Below are positions 54,631 to 62,676 of a DNA stretch of 64,000 bases, piece by piece (positions within the stretch are counted from its first letter, which is position 1; each line of letters starts with the position of its first letter). The stretch spans positions 570,783-634,782 of the forward strand of contig NZ_BOSG01000002.1 of NCBI RefSeq assembly GCF_018403225.1, in the 5' to 3' direction. This DNA is from Paenibacillus sp. J23TS9. GTDB lineage: Bacteria; Bacillota; Bacilli; Paenibacillales; Paenibacillaceae. A program made the position numbers and the translations under genes. Under the pieces are notes generated by a model. The model saw only the letters and a list, made by a program, of their open reading frames with translations, was not told the origin of the DNA and made no database searches.

Positions 54631-54677
54631 AAAAGGACCTTTCACTAGGGTAAGCGCTCTAGGAAAAGGTCCTTTTT
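54631..54677 (+). terminator. terminator of the DeoR-family gene
   Basis: AAAAGGACCTTT and AAAGGTCCTTTT-type arms with inner CTAG pairing, then seven T. A cre-like AAGCGCT lies in its loop by chance. Confidence 0.83.
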
Positions 54678-54729
54678 TTAATATACAAGCAGATTCTTTT
54701 ATTGCGGCTTGTTCGGCTGTCATTGTCTA

Positions 54730-55983
54730 TCATTGCCCCGTATAAACCCTCTCAACCCGGCTGCCCAGGCGGCTCAAAATCTCATTGGTCACCGTTCCGC
54801 AGCGTCCTGCAATTTGGCTGGCAGTAATGGTTTCCCCACCGTCTTGCCCAATCATCGTGACCGTGTCACCCTGCTGGACGCCATCGATGGAGGTAACGTC
54901 TACTGTTAATTGATCCATACAAATACTGCCAATAATGCTCGCCCGCTGCCCGCGGATAAGAACATACCCGCCATGATCGGAAAGCGATCTCGGAATACCG
55001 TCGGCGTAGCCAATGGAAACTGTGGCGATCCGGATATCATGGGAAGGTAGAAAGTTGTAGCCATATCCGACCGGATGGTGTGCTCCTACCTCTTTTACCT
55101 GGGTTACGGTTGCTTTTAGAGAGAGGACTGGCCGCAGATCGGCATGGGATCGCACTTCATTCCCCTCATGACTCAGCAGTCCGTACAGCGCAATACCGGG
55201 GCGGACCAGATCGTAGCAAACCTCAGGGTAATTCAGAATGCCATAGCTGCTCTGGATATGAACCTGCCCAGGATCGAACTTTGCTGCTTTTAGGTGGCTG
55301 ATCACCTCGTCAAAATGCTGAAGCTGCAGCTGTGTAAAATCACTTTCTGCCTGTGACAGGCTGTCGGACATGGATAAGTGACTGAATGTACCGGTGACAT
55401 GCAGATGCGGAAATTGATAACACTTCATAATCGATTCCAGCTCCTGATAAGGCTCTCCCAGACGGTTCATGCCGGTGTCGATTTTGATATGAACGTTGAG
55501 ACGAACGTTGCAAGCCTCCAGCGCCTCGCCGTATTCCCTGCTCACCAGGGTTTGCGTCAGCCGGTATTTTGCCAGCTCGGATGCAAGCTCAGGGGAGGTA
55601 TATCCCAATATTAAAATCTCTCCAAGGATCCCCTGCTTCCGCAAGCGGATCCCTTCCCCGATTTCCGCAACGGCAAAATGGTTGGTTCCTTGCTGGTTTA
55701 GACATCTAGCTACCTCAATGCTTCCATGCCCATAGGCATTGGCTTTGACGACTGCCATGATTTTGGATTTCGAGGGCAAAAGCCACTGAAGCTCTGCTGC
55801 ATTATGTCTTACATGCTCCAGATTTATTTCCGCCCAAGCCCTGTCACGTGAAGCTTCCTTTTGGCTGCTGTTTGAAGGCATGACGGGTACGTATTGTTTC
55901 TTTTTATTATTTGAGCGGATTGGGGCCATCACAACCGTTGGAAGTGAATGATATCTGGAAAGCAACCCATGCGTTAGCATCAT
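54730..55983 (-). CDS. alanine/serine racemase in a van-like operon
   Basis: 417 residues. Fold-type III PLP racemase: PLP lysine in AVVKANAYGHG, VRPGIALYGL arginine and the catalytic Tyr in VSIGYADGIPR. About 48 basic N-terminal residues precede the domain. In vanC/vanG-type operons the third gene encodes VanT, a membrane serine racemase; here the membrane domain is absent and the protein should be cytoplasmic. It may racemise serine or alanine. The start overlaps the VanXY-like gene by 4 bp, and GGGGGAG precedes it. Confidence 0.85.
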   Translation of the reverse strand: MMLTHGLLSRYHSLPTVVMAPIRSNNKKKQYVPVMPSNSSQKEASRDRAWAEINLEHVRHNAAELQWLLPSKSKIMAVVKANAYGHGSIEVARCLNQQGTNHFAVAEIGEGIRLRKQGILGEILILGYTSPELASELAKYRLTQTLVSREYGEALEACNVRLNVHIKIDTGMNRLGEPYQELESIMKCYQFPHLHVTGTFSHLSMSDSLSQAESDFTQLQLQHFDEVISHLKAAKFDPGQVHIQSSYGILNYPEVCYDLVRPGIALYGLLSHEGNEVRSHADLRPVLSLKATVTQVKEVGAHHPVGYGYNFLPSHDIRIATVSIGYADGIPRSLSDHGGYVLIRGQRASIIGSICMDQLTVDVTSIDGVQQGDTVTMIGQDGGETITASQIAGRCGTVTNEILSRLGSRVERVYTGQ

Positions 55984-56795
55984 CGGTTTGTCTCCCCCTG
56001 TTCATGAAAGATCGTAATCATACAACCGTTCATGTTATTGCCGGAGACCTCCACCCGGGTACCCGGATTCATGCCGATGATGATTTCCTTCTCTTCTTCT
56101 CCCATTTCCACAACATACATCTCGAACAAATGATTCTTATATTTTTTGAATAAATGCGGACCGTTTAACGTGAACTGCTTCATATACTCCGTATATTCTT
56201 CAAGGCACATGCCGTATTGCTCCATGATGATGGCATGCGGGACACCTACATAACGGAAATGCCAGGGCTCGCAGGCGATATGGGTCAGATGCTCCTTCCC
56301 CTGCTGATAGCGCTGGATGAATCCGTACTCAGCTGCCTGCTGGCGAAATTCTGCATATACGCCATGTTCAGGGAAGGACGGACAGAGGTAATCCACTCCA
56401 GCTTTCAGTTCGCCGATATCTACAGCCAGACCCGTCTGATGCTCACTTTCATCAGGCTGCGCCACATAGCTCGCGGTGAAGATCGGGCCATTTTCCGCGT
56501 AAGACTGGTCGTAAATACGCTGCTGCTCCATACGCGTACGGTAGCCGCTTACGATGCCCGTATGCTTTTTGGCCTGACATGCCGTGAACCATGCATCCAG
56601 CTGCTGCAAGCATGTCCGCTCGAGGCGCATATTTTTTTCTTCCATGCTTGCATGCGTAATGTCTGTGACTTGCATTAAATTTTTGGGGTGGATCACATAT
56701 TGCAGTGGATGCTCCGAATTGACCAGGATCAAATGTCCGCGGTGAACCATTTTCGGATCGATACGGATCACGCGGTCTGTTGTTGTACCCATCAT
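55980..56795 (-). CDS. VanXY-like D,D-dipeptidase/carboxypeptidase
   Basis: 271 residues, no signal peptide. Zinc and catalytic motifs SEHQTGLAVDI and EPWHFRYVG are those of the VanY/VanX peptidase family; the cytoplasmic location and position between ligase and racemase genes fit VanXY, which removes D-Ala-D-Ala and D-Ala-ended precursors. A C-terminal extension of about 65 residues is extra. Coupled by 4-bp overlaps on both sides. Confidence 0.85.
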   Translation of the reverse strand: MMGTTTDRVIRIDPKMVHRGHLILVNSEHPLQYVIHPKNLMQVTDITHASMEEKNMRLERTCLQQLDAWFTACQAKKHTGIVSGYRTRMEQQRIYDQSYAENGPIFTASYVAQPDESEHQTGLAVDIGELKAGVDYLCPSFPEHGVYAEFRQQAAEYGFIQRYQQGKEHLTHIACEPWHFRYVGVPHAIIMEQYGMCLEEYTEYMKQFTLNGPHLFKKYKNHLFEMYVVEMGEEEKEIIIGMNPGTRVEVSGNNMNGCMITIFHEQGETNR

Positions 56796-57862
56796 GAGTT
56801 CGTCCCCCTTGCCATGGCTAGTTGGATCAGTTGATCCATCAGCCCAGGGTATGAAATATGGCTTGCACGCATCATATTCGGGTAGCGGCTTGCCGCCGTA
56901 AATCCCGGCATCGTATTGACCTCGTTAAACACAATGTGACCATCCTCGCTGATGAACATGTCCACTCTGGCCAGGCCTGTACAGCCTAGCGAGCGGTATA
57001 TCAAAAGCGCCGTTTCCTTGACCCTTGCAGCCACTTCTTCGGAAATTCTGGCCGGTAGGTGGATTTTCGAAGAGATTAAGGAATATTTCTCATCATAATC
57101 AAAAAACTCGCTTTTCAGCTCAATCTCATCGATTTCCGCGATCATCGGATCTGCATCGCCAAGTACGGCGCAGCCCACCTCAAAACCAGGAATATTTTGC
57201 TCAATAATAACCTTTTTGTCGTGCTTGAAGGCAGAACGGATGCCATCCATCAGCTCCAGCATGTCATATGCTTTGGTAATGCCAAATGAAGATCCGGAAC
57301 GAGCTGGCTTAATAAATAGGGGAAACCCGAGCGGTTCGGCCTCTTTTACCGCTGTATACAGATCATCTCCGGCATATACGGTCATTGACTTTGCTGCATC
57401 GATCCCTGCAGCCCTCACGAGCTGGCTTGCGATCCCCTTGTCCATACACACCGCCGAAGACAGTGTATCGCAGCCGACAAAAGGAATTCCCGCCAGCTCC
57501 AGCAGTCCCTGCATCGTTCCATCCTCGCCGTTCTTGCCATGCAGCACCGGAAATACGACATCCACCGGAGTCACACGATATTCCGTACCCGCCAGCTCTA
57601 CAATTCCTGCCAGCTCCCGGCTCGGAGAAATGAATGCAGGAATGCAGCTGGGATGCGTCTGCCAGCGGTCTTCACGGATTTCCTCCGTACTACCGCCATA
57701 TCTGAACCAGATGCCTTCCCTCGTAATGCCAATCAGAACCAGATCGTATTTTGACATGTCCAAATGATCAATCACCGAAGCCGCAGACTTCAGCGATACT
57801 TCATATTCCGTCGAGCAGCCGCCGAACAGTACAGCGACCGTTTTCTTTTGTATATTTTGCAT
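56792..57862 (-). CDS. D-alanine-D-serine ligase-like protein (VanG/VanC type)
   Basis: 356 residues, ATP-grasp. Strong similarity to VanG: FPVLHGKNGEDGTMQG, VGCDTLSSAVCMDKG, IEQNIPGFEVGCAVLG and FNEVNTMPGFT. The omega-loop reads FFDYDEKYSLISSK; EKY(S/T/Q)L occurs in D-Ser ligases (VanC, VanE, VanG), whereas housekeeping Ddl has a YDYEAKY-type loop. Ligating D-Ala to D-Ser would lower vancomycin binding. GGGGAG precedes the ATG. No vanRS genes are in view. Confidence 0.85.
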   Translation of the reverse strand: MQNIQKKTVAVLFGGCSTEYEVSLKSAASVIDHLDMSKYDLVLIGITREGIWFRYGGSTEEIREDRWQTHPSCIPAFISPSRELAGIVELAGTEYRVTPVDVVFPVLHGKNGEDGTMQGLLELAGIPFVGCDTLSSAVCMDKGIASQLVRAAGIDAAKSMTVYAGDDLYTAVKEAEPLGFPLFIKPARSGSSFGITKAYDMLELMDGIRSAFKHDKKVIIEQNIPGFEVGCAVLGDADPMIAEIDEIELKSEFFDYDEKYSLISSKIHLPARISEEVAARVKETALLIYRSLGCTGLARVDMFISEDGHIVFNEVNTMPGFTAASRYPNMMRASHISYPGLMDQLIQLAMARGTNS

Positions 57863-57907
57863 CGATAATCTCCCCAGTTCATGCGGGCTGGACCGTATGT
57901 TTCACGC

Positions 57908-58138
57908 TTAGACCAGCACCAAGATGACTTCATTATAGAGAGGGAAAATTAAACAAATTGAAACTAAAAATAAAAGTTGGTAAAGGAAAGTTAAAGAAAA
58001 GATAAAGACGGGGATACATCTCAGAGGAGAATATATCTGTGTCTCAACCATCTCTTTTTTCTCTGTACGTGATATGCATCCTTCTAAACAGATGGTCAAT
58101 AACACAATGACGATAATCGCCCCGAATCGCCTTTTCAA
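57908..58138 (-). pseudogene. truncated lipoprotein leader running into the van-like promoter
   Basis: TTG 58138 after GGAGTGAG begins KRRFGAIIVIVLLTICLEGC, a good lipoprotein signal. After about 40 codons the frame crosses the AT-rich repeats and the promoter of the ligase gene, so the second half is probably not real. Likely remnant of a deleted lipoprotein gene. Confidence 0.4.
57980..58008 (-). promoter_or_regulatory. three 11-bp-phased heptads upstream of the van-like operon
   Basis: GGTAAAG, GTTAAAG and GATAAAG begin at 57980, 57991 and 58002. On the minus strand these read CTTTACC, CTTTAAC and CTTTATC. Direct repeats at 11 bp are typical of OmpR-family regulators such as VanR or PhoP. 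A TATAAT follows on the minus strand (57933-57938). Between 58140 and 58312 I see only a coding-like scrap (ALHLIFDNGLIAFLMIG), possibly more of the same decayed region. Confidence 0.6.
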
Positions 58139-58312
58139 AGTAGCTCACTCCATCTAAATTCCCTGTTTAGATATAACCGAACAAGGCTCTAGAGCCAGCT
58201 TCGATACCGTTATCACCTATCATGAGAAAAGCAATCAAACCATTATCGAAAATGAGGTGCAGAGCCCCGGAATTGCCCGCTTCCGAACGTTGTGATAGAC
58301 GCTTTGGTTCAT

Positions 58313-58342
58313 AAAAAAATACCGTCAAAGTGTTGACGGTAT
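58313..58342 (-). terminator. terminator of the rhamnosidase-like gene
   Basis: ATACCGTCAA and TTGACGGTAT with a 4-base loop, followed on the minus strand by seven T. Confidence 0.9.
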
Positions 58343-58381
58343 TGGGATCATATTGATCCTGATTCCTACGTTTCAAATCCT

Positions 58382-61312
58382 TTATCCGTTTTCCACCAAA
58401 GTCACCTGCTCCTGCATCCCATCCGGAACTCGAACCTCTACTTCTATGCTGCTTGGCGCAGCCACGCGTACATTCATGGTATCGCCCTCCACGCTCCAGC
58501 TCACATCAATCCGGCCGCCTTGCGGCAATGGCACGCTACCTCTTGCCCAGGCCAGATCACAAGGCTGCGGCTCGATGAAGACTCGAGTCCAGCCAGGATC
58601 GGCACGTTTCACGCCAAGAATGCCTTGGCCCAGAAAGTAACCCGGTGCGGCCGACCAGGCGTGGCAGTGGCTGCGCGTCAGTTGGTCAGGATTAGCCCTG
58701 TTCTCCGAGAAATTCGGATACATCTCCCAGCAGGTGGTGGCGTCATAACGCACCATCTGTCCGTAATTGTGGCGGATATCGTTTAACATTTGATCATACC
58801 GCCCAGCATCCACCAAAGCTTCATAATAGAAAAACGACATAAACGGACTGCCTATCTGGACAAAGGTTGTTTTGGGCTTCAACAGGTATTCACCAATGAT
58901 TTCTTTGCGTTCACCAGTTGCCACCGCTGTAAGGTAAGCCAATACCTGTGTCTGCATGCTGAAAATATCCGACCGTCTTCCATCCGCATGAATGCAGTCC
59001 AGATACGCCTGCTGCCGTTCTTCCCACAGGTGGGCATTGATCGCCAATGACAGGTTTTCCCCTGCACGAAGCATTCGTTCGATAGCTTCAGTTTCTTCGC
59101 CTGCGATTCGGGCAAGCTCCGCAGCCTTGTTCAGCGCAAGCACGAGCAGCAAATTCTGATGTGTAACGATGCCTTCGTTGGGCTGATCGATCGGTGCCCA
59201 GTCCAGCAGATTCCACCCCCGCATATCCAGCAGGCCATCCCCATTCAACTTCTGGAGGTAATGCTCCAGTGTATATTGCACCGCCGGCCAAATTTTCACG
59301 GCAAAATCTTTATCGTTCGTATGCTCCACGTACTCCAGGCAGGCGATGGACCAGAAAAACGTCCAGTTTGGAATCACGCTGCTCCAGCCGCTCGGTACCT
59401 GATCGATATACAGCGGCGACATGTCTTTTGAGCCGGGGACGAGATTCAGGCATCTTTTGACGATATCGAGGGAGCCAAAAACATAATAATTAACCAAAGC
59501 CTCGTTCCGGCTGTCCCCTACCCAAAATACCTGCTCATACGACGGGCAGTCTACAAACGTATCCTCCATGCACAGCCTCGTCGTATGCCGGCTGATATTC
59601 CATATTTCATTTAACAGCGGGTCGGAGCATTGGAATGCGCCTGTATTCGTCACCGGATATGTGCTTTGGTTAACGTACACCTCATGCAGCTTTACAGGTG
59701 CGGCCGCTTTTCGAACCGTCAGCACCATATACCGGAATCCCCGGCGAACCGGGGACAAATACCGCTGCCGCCCCTGTCTGCACACGTACCGGATTGTATT
59801 GTCCAAACCGTAGGTATGCTGCCTGTAATCATCACGCATATATTCAAATCCATAGACATCGATGACCGTACCAGCTTCTGCTTCCAACTCGAAACCAATA
59901 AATCCGGATGTTTCCCTGCCCACGTCGACCACAATTTCACAATCGCTGGCGCCATTATCGAATAATGGCAGCACTCCCGGCTCAGGTGTCGGCAAAATCG
60001 CATGCTCCAGCTGCGAAGGTATGCTGTACGGATCCGCTTCTACCGTCCAAACGTTAGCACCGAACACATCCTCCTCGCTGTAAAGAGAAGCTGGCAGCGG
60101 ACGAATCCAGCCTGCCAGATCCCGAAGCTCCTTGAAATTTGCTGCACCCGCAGCCTTCAAATATTCTGGATGGTCCAGCTTCATCGGTTGTGGTTCCTGG
60201 TGGTCGATATGAACCGTCGCATCAAACGGGCCGATGATCACAAGCGGTGGCCCATCCGGCTGCGTCCCTTCTCCAGCAGGCGATCTCCATTCCAATGGAA
60301 CCTCGGCATGCGCCGCCAGATGAAAGCCTCCCCCATGATCCCATGATGTAACGTCTATCAGCACAAAATGCTCTCCAGCCGTAAGCTCCATGGTGCAGTA
60401 CCGTTCCGGTGATTCTCCGTACCAGTCAGAACAAAGCCTGCCATCCACCCACATGTTCTCTGTCCGCCAGCCAGCCGGGAATCCGAAGGTGACTTGACCG
60501 GCTTCTTTCAATACCAGCTCCCCCGCTAAATAACCAACAAAGCTCACAGGATTGGCATGAAATACACTATCCGGCATCATCGCTGCCCTTAAATCCAGAA
60601 CGGCAGACCATGCCGGTGCCTGAACCCGGCGCAGTGACATCAGGCGGGATGGATAGATCTTTTCTTCCGTCAAAAAAGGAATGTCTCTTGGTACAAGCCG
60701 CTTCCAAGGGTCCACACCCGTCGGTCCGATCACCTTCGACGGTTCCCACATAGAATCCGGTCCGTCTTCCCGGTATTTAACCGTTACCCAGCGCTCATCC
60801 CACTGCCGGGCATCGTATATATCGGCAAAGCCCTGCTGGCAGGACATACGCGGAGAGTTAGGTTTCTGCGCCTGCAGCCTTGAGGTCGTCCAAGTATCGT
60901 CACTGCACACCAGCATTATTCGATTCGATTCTGCAGCTGTGCCTCCCGCTGATTTCACTCCGTATTCCAGCTCTGCCAACAGTCCGCCGCGTCCGCGAAT
61001 ATAGTAGAAGTTCGTTACGCCAAAATGCAGTACATGGACAGCAATCACATTACGTTCTCCTGCATGCAGCAGATGTCCTACTTCATAGGAATCGTAAAAC
61101 TGCTCCTCTTTCCATGAACGTACCGGCCCGCGGCCCACCTGCTCCCCATTCACATACAGAACATAACGGGAGTCCGCAGCAATATGAAGCAGAGCCTCCC
61201 CAAGTACTTCCTCAGGTAATTCAAAAACCTTACGAAAGCAGCGCCATTCATTGCGCGGGCTTTCCTCCGTGCCTCCCCAAATCCACTGCGCGGTCCATGA
61301 TCTCGCATTCAT
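58382..61312 (-). CDS. GH78 alpha-L-rhamnosidase-like protein
   Basis: About 976 residues from ATG 61312 (GGGAG upstream; frame open to 61423). No signal peptide. Beta-sandwich N-terminal domains (WTAQWIWGG, YVNGEQVGRGPVRSWKEEQFYDSYEV) typical of rhamnosidases precede an (alpha/alpha)6 barrel with EDTFVDCPSYEQVFWVGDSRNEALVNYY, in which acidic catalytic residues are expected, and a C-terminal beta domain. Probably removes terminal rhamnose from imported oligosaccharides. Monocistronic. Confidence 0.87.
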   Translation of the reverse strand: MNARSWTAQWIWGGTEESPRNEWRCFRKVFELPEEVLGEALLHIAADSRYVLYVNGEQVGRGPVRSWKEEQFYDSYEVGHLLHAGERNVIAVHVLHFGVTNFYYIRGRGGLLAELEYGVKSAGGTAAESNRIMLVCSDDTWTTSRLQAQKPNSPRMSCQQGFADIYDARQWDERWVTVKYREDGPDSMWEPSKVIGPTGVDPWKRLVPRDIPFLTEEKIYPSRLMSLRRVQAPAWSAVLDLRAAMMPDSVFHANPVSFVGYLAGELVLKEAGQVTFGFPAGWRTENMWVDGRLCSDWYGESPERYCTMELTAGEHFVLIDVTSWDHGGGFHLAAHAEVPLEWRSPAGEGTQPDGPPLVIIGPFDATVHIDHQEPQPMKLDHPEYLKAAGAANFKELRDLAGWIRPLPASLYSEEDVFGANVWTVEADPYSIPSQLEHAILPTPEPGVLPLFDNGASDCEIVVDVGRETSGFIGFELEAEAGTVIDVYGFEYMRDDYRQHTYGLDNTIRYVCRQGRQRYLSPVRRGFRYMVLTVRKAAAPVKLHEVYVNQSTYPVTNTGAFQCSDPLLNEIWNISRHTTRLCMEDTFVDCPSYEQVFWVGDSRNEALVNYYVFGSLDIVKRCLNLVPGSKDMSPLYIDQVPSGWSSVIPNWTFFWSIACLEYVEHTNDKDFAVKIWPAVQYTLEHYLQKLNGDGLLDMRGWNLLDWAPIDQPNEGIVTHQNLLLVLALNKAAELARIAGEETEAIERMLRAGENLSLAINAHLWEERQQAYLDCIHADGRRSDIFSMQTQVLAYLTAVATGERKEIIGEYLLKPKTTFVQIGSPFMSFFYYEALVDAGRYDQMLNDIRHNYGQMVRYDATTCWEMYPNFSENRANPDQLTRSHCHAWSAAPGYFLGQGILGVKRADPGWTRVFIEPQPCDLAWARGSVPLPQGGRIDVSWSVEGDTMNVRVAAPSSIEVEVRVPDGMQEQVTLVENG

Positions 61313-61586
61313 CCTGCTTTTCAGCTCCCTTTTAAGCATAATTGTAATCGCATACATGATTGTTCTGCTGTTACGTTTCACCAGCCGCACGTACCTTTCC
61401 TGCCATAATGCTGAATTTTTCAAAATAGAAAATTCAACTTTTTTTCGAGAATTATATATTCATTCATCCCGGAAAAAATGCCATGTTCTGCAGATCCCGG
61501 TGATGACAGTTTCCGTCAAGTTTAAGATGGGAAAAAAGGGCTATTCCGCTGCAGCAATCCATAGTTCTAACGTAATGATTTTTTTC

Positions 61587-61618
61587 TTGACTATTAAATC
61601 TAGCAGATTTAATATAAT
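61587..61618 (+). promoter_or_regulatory. promoter of the endopeptidase gene with internal dyad
   Basis: TTGACT (61587-61592) and TAATAT (17-bp spacer) or TATAAT (61613-61618, 20-bp spacer). The perfect dyad TTAAATCT-AGC-AGATTTAA (61594-61612) fills the spacer, so a repressor or MerR-like factor may act here in addition to the riboswitches. The rest of 61313-61586 shows no gene. Confidence 0.55.
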
Positions 61619-61657
61619 GGTAGATAATAGATTTATTTACCAAAACCCAAAAAAATG

Positions 61658-61742
61658 ATAAAGGCAAACCCATTGAAAATTGGGGACGCAAAACTACAGG
61701 GGCTAACGCGAGTCTTCGCTATGCCAGCCAGTTACCGACATA
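61658..61742 (+). promoter_or_regulatory. c-di-GMP-I riboswitch, copy 1
   Basis: GEMM-I core: AAGGCAAACCC, a stem closed by a GAAA tetraloop, GGGGACGCAAAAC, and the receptor helix ending CCAGCCAGTTACCGA. These conserved blocks occur in the right order and spacing. A terminator follows at 61769. Confidence 0.9.
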
Positions 61743-61768
61743 AGGTGCAACGTTATTCGTTGTTATTC

Positions 61769-61800
61769 AACCCTTCTTATTTCGGTGAGAAGGGTTTTTC
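61769..61800 (+). terminator. expression-platform terminator after riboswitch copy 1
   Basis: AACCCTTCT and AGAAGGGTT with a 10-base loop, then a T-run. It would be formed or prevented depending on c-di-GMP binding to copy 1. Confidence 0.78.
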
Positions 61801-61847
61801 GTGCTTTTTATCATTGTTCGACAATTACATATGTCAACTCCGTATTG

Positions 61848-61934
61848 ACAAAGGCAAACCCATTGAAAGATGGGGGCGCAAAGCTATAGGAGCTACCGCG
61901 ATCTATTCGCCATGCTAGCCAGTTACCGATATTG
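61848..61934 (+). promoter_or_regulatory. c-di-GMP-I riboswitch, copy 2
   Basis: The same core exactly 190 bp further on: AAGGCAAACCC, CCCATT-GAAA-GATGGG, GGCGCAAAGC, TAGCCAGTTACCGAT. The hairpin AGC(T)CAACG / CGTTGGCT with TTTT (61936-61967) directly after it abuts the Shine-Dalgarno GGAGG and may be its terminator or a ribosome-access switch. Confidence 0.9.
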
Positions 61935-61981
61935 AAGCTCAACGGTTCTCGTAAAACGTTGGCTTTTGGAGGATGTTTGAG

Positions 61982-62632
61982 ATGAAATGGACAAAACGTA
62001 TATTAGCCATGCTAATCATTTTCACATTGATTGGTGCATTTCCTAAGAATGAAGTTCATGCACAAGCTTCGATCATGGATCAGTTAGTTGTCCTGCCAAC
62101 AGGCAATTATAATGTGAAGGAAGCAAACGCCATGATGGATCGGTTAGAGAGAATACCTGCGCCGATCTTGAAGACTTTAAATGATAAAGGTGTAAAAATC
62201 ATTCTGACCAACGACATTATCACCAACGAACCGGAGCTGAACTACCTGAAGGGCCAGACTCCAAGAGGCTGGGAAGGCACGGGTTTAACCTGGGATGATG
62301 TACCTGGTGTCAGCGAAAAAGACGTTGTTGTTCGGATTGGCTACAGTAAAAAAGGCAAGGGCCATAATTCGTTCAATCTTGAAATCCATGAAACCATGCA
62401 TGCCATCGATCGTTTCGTCTTAAATAATGCGAGCGATACCCAGGAATTCAAGAATATTTTCAATAAAGAAGCAAGTGTTACCTATGGAAATGATGGTTAC
62501 ATGTCGGTCTACCCTGTTGAGTATTTTGCAGAAGCAGCCAGTATGTACGTTTACAATGAAACCACTCGCAATGAGCTGAAAGAAAACACGCCATTAACCT
62601 ACGATTATATGGACAAGCTCTTCAATAAATAA
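61982..62632 (+). CDS. secreted Pro-Pro endopeptidase (PPEP family)
   Basis: 216 residues from ATG 61982, nine bases after GGAGG (ATG 61973 directly abuts it). Signal peptide ends near EVHAQA. The mature part aligns closely with C. difficile PPEP-1 and P. alvei PPEP-2: LPTGNYNVKEANAMMDRL, LKGQTPRGWEGTGLTWDDVPG, the zinc motif in LEIHETMHAIDRFVLN (HExxH) and a third ligand in VYPVEYFAEA, which also has the conserved Tyr. Zinc protease that cuts between two prolines in surface proteins. Two riboswitches precede it; the convergent neighbour carries fitting target sites. Confidence 0.92.
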   Translation: MKWTKRILAMLIIFTLIGAFPKNEVHAQASIMDQLVVLPTGNYNVKEANAMMDRLERIPAPILKTLNDKGVKIILTNDIITNEPELNYLKGQTPRGWEGTGLTWDDVPGVSEKDVVVRIGYSKKGKGHNSFNLEIHETMHAIDRFVLNNASDTQEFKNIFNKEASVTYGNDGYMSVYPVEYFAEAASMYVYNETTRNELKENTPLTYDYMDKLFNK

Positions 62633-62635
62633 TAC

Positions 62636-62668
62636 AAAAGGCCCCTCTCATCTAGAGAGGAGCCTTTT
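62636..62668. terminator. shared terminator of endopeptidase and SLH genes
   Basis: AAAAGGC(C)CCTCTC and GAGAGG(A)GCCTTTT around ATCTA; both convergent genes end here. Confidence 0.87.
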
Positions 62669-62676
62669 ATTATGAC

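Noticed and set aside
54648..54662. AAGCGCT cre-like core
   Set aside because: It lies in the loop of a terminator and the flanks do not fit.
58167..58376. 69-codon minus-strand ORF
   Set aside because: It begins inside the rhamnosidase terminator and has no Shine-Dalgarno; at most a remnant.
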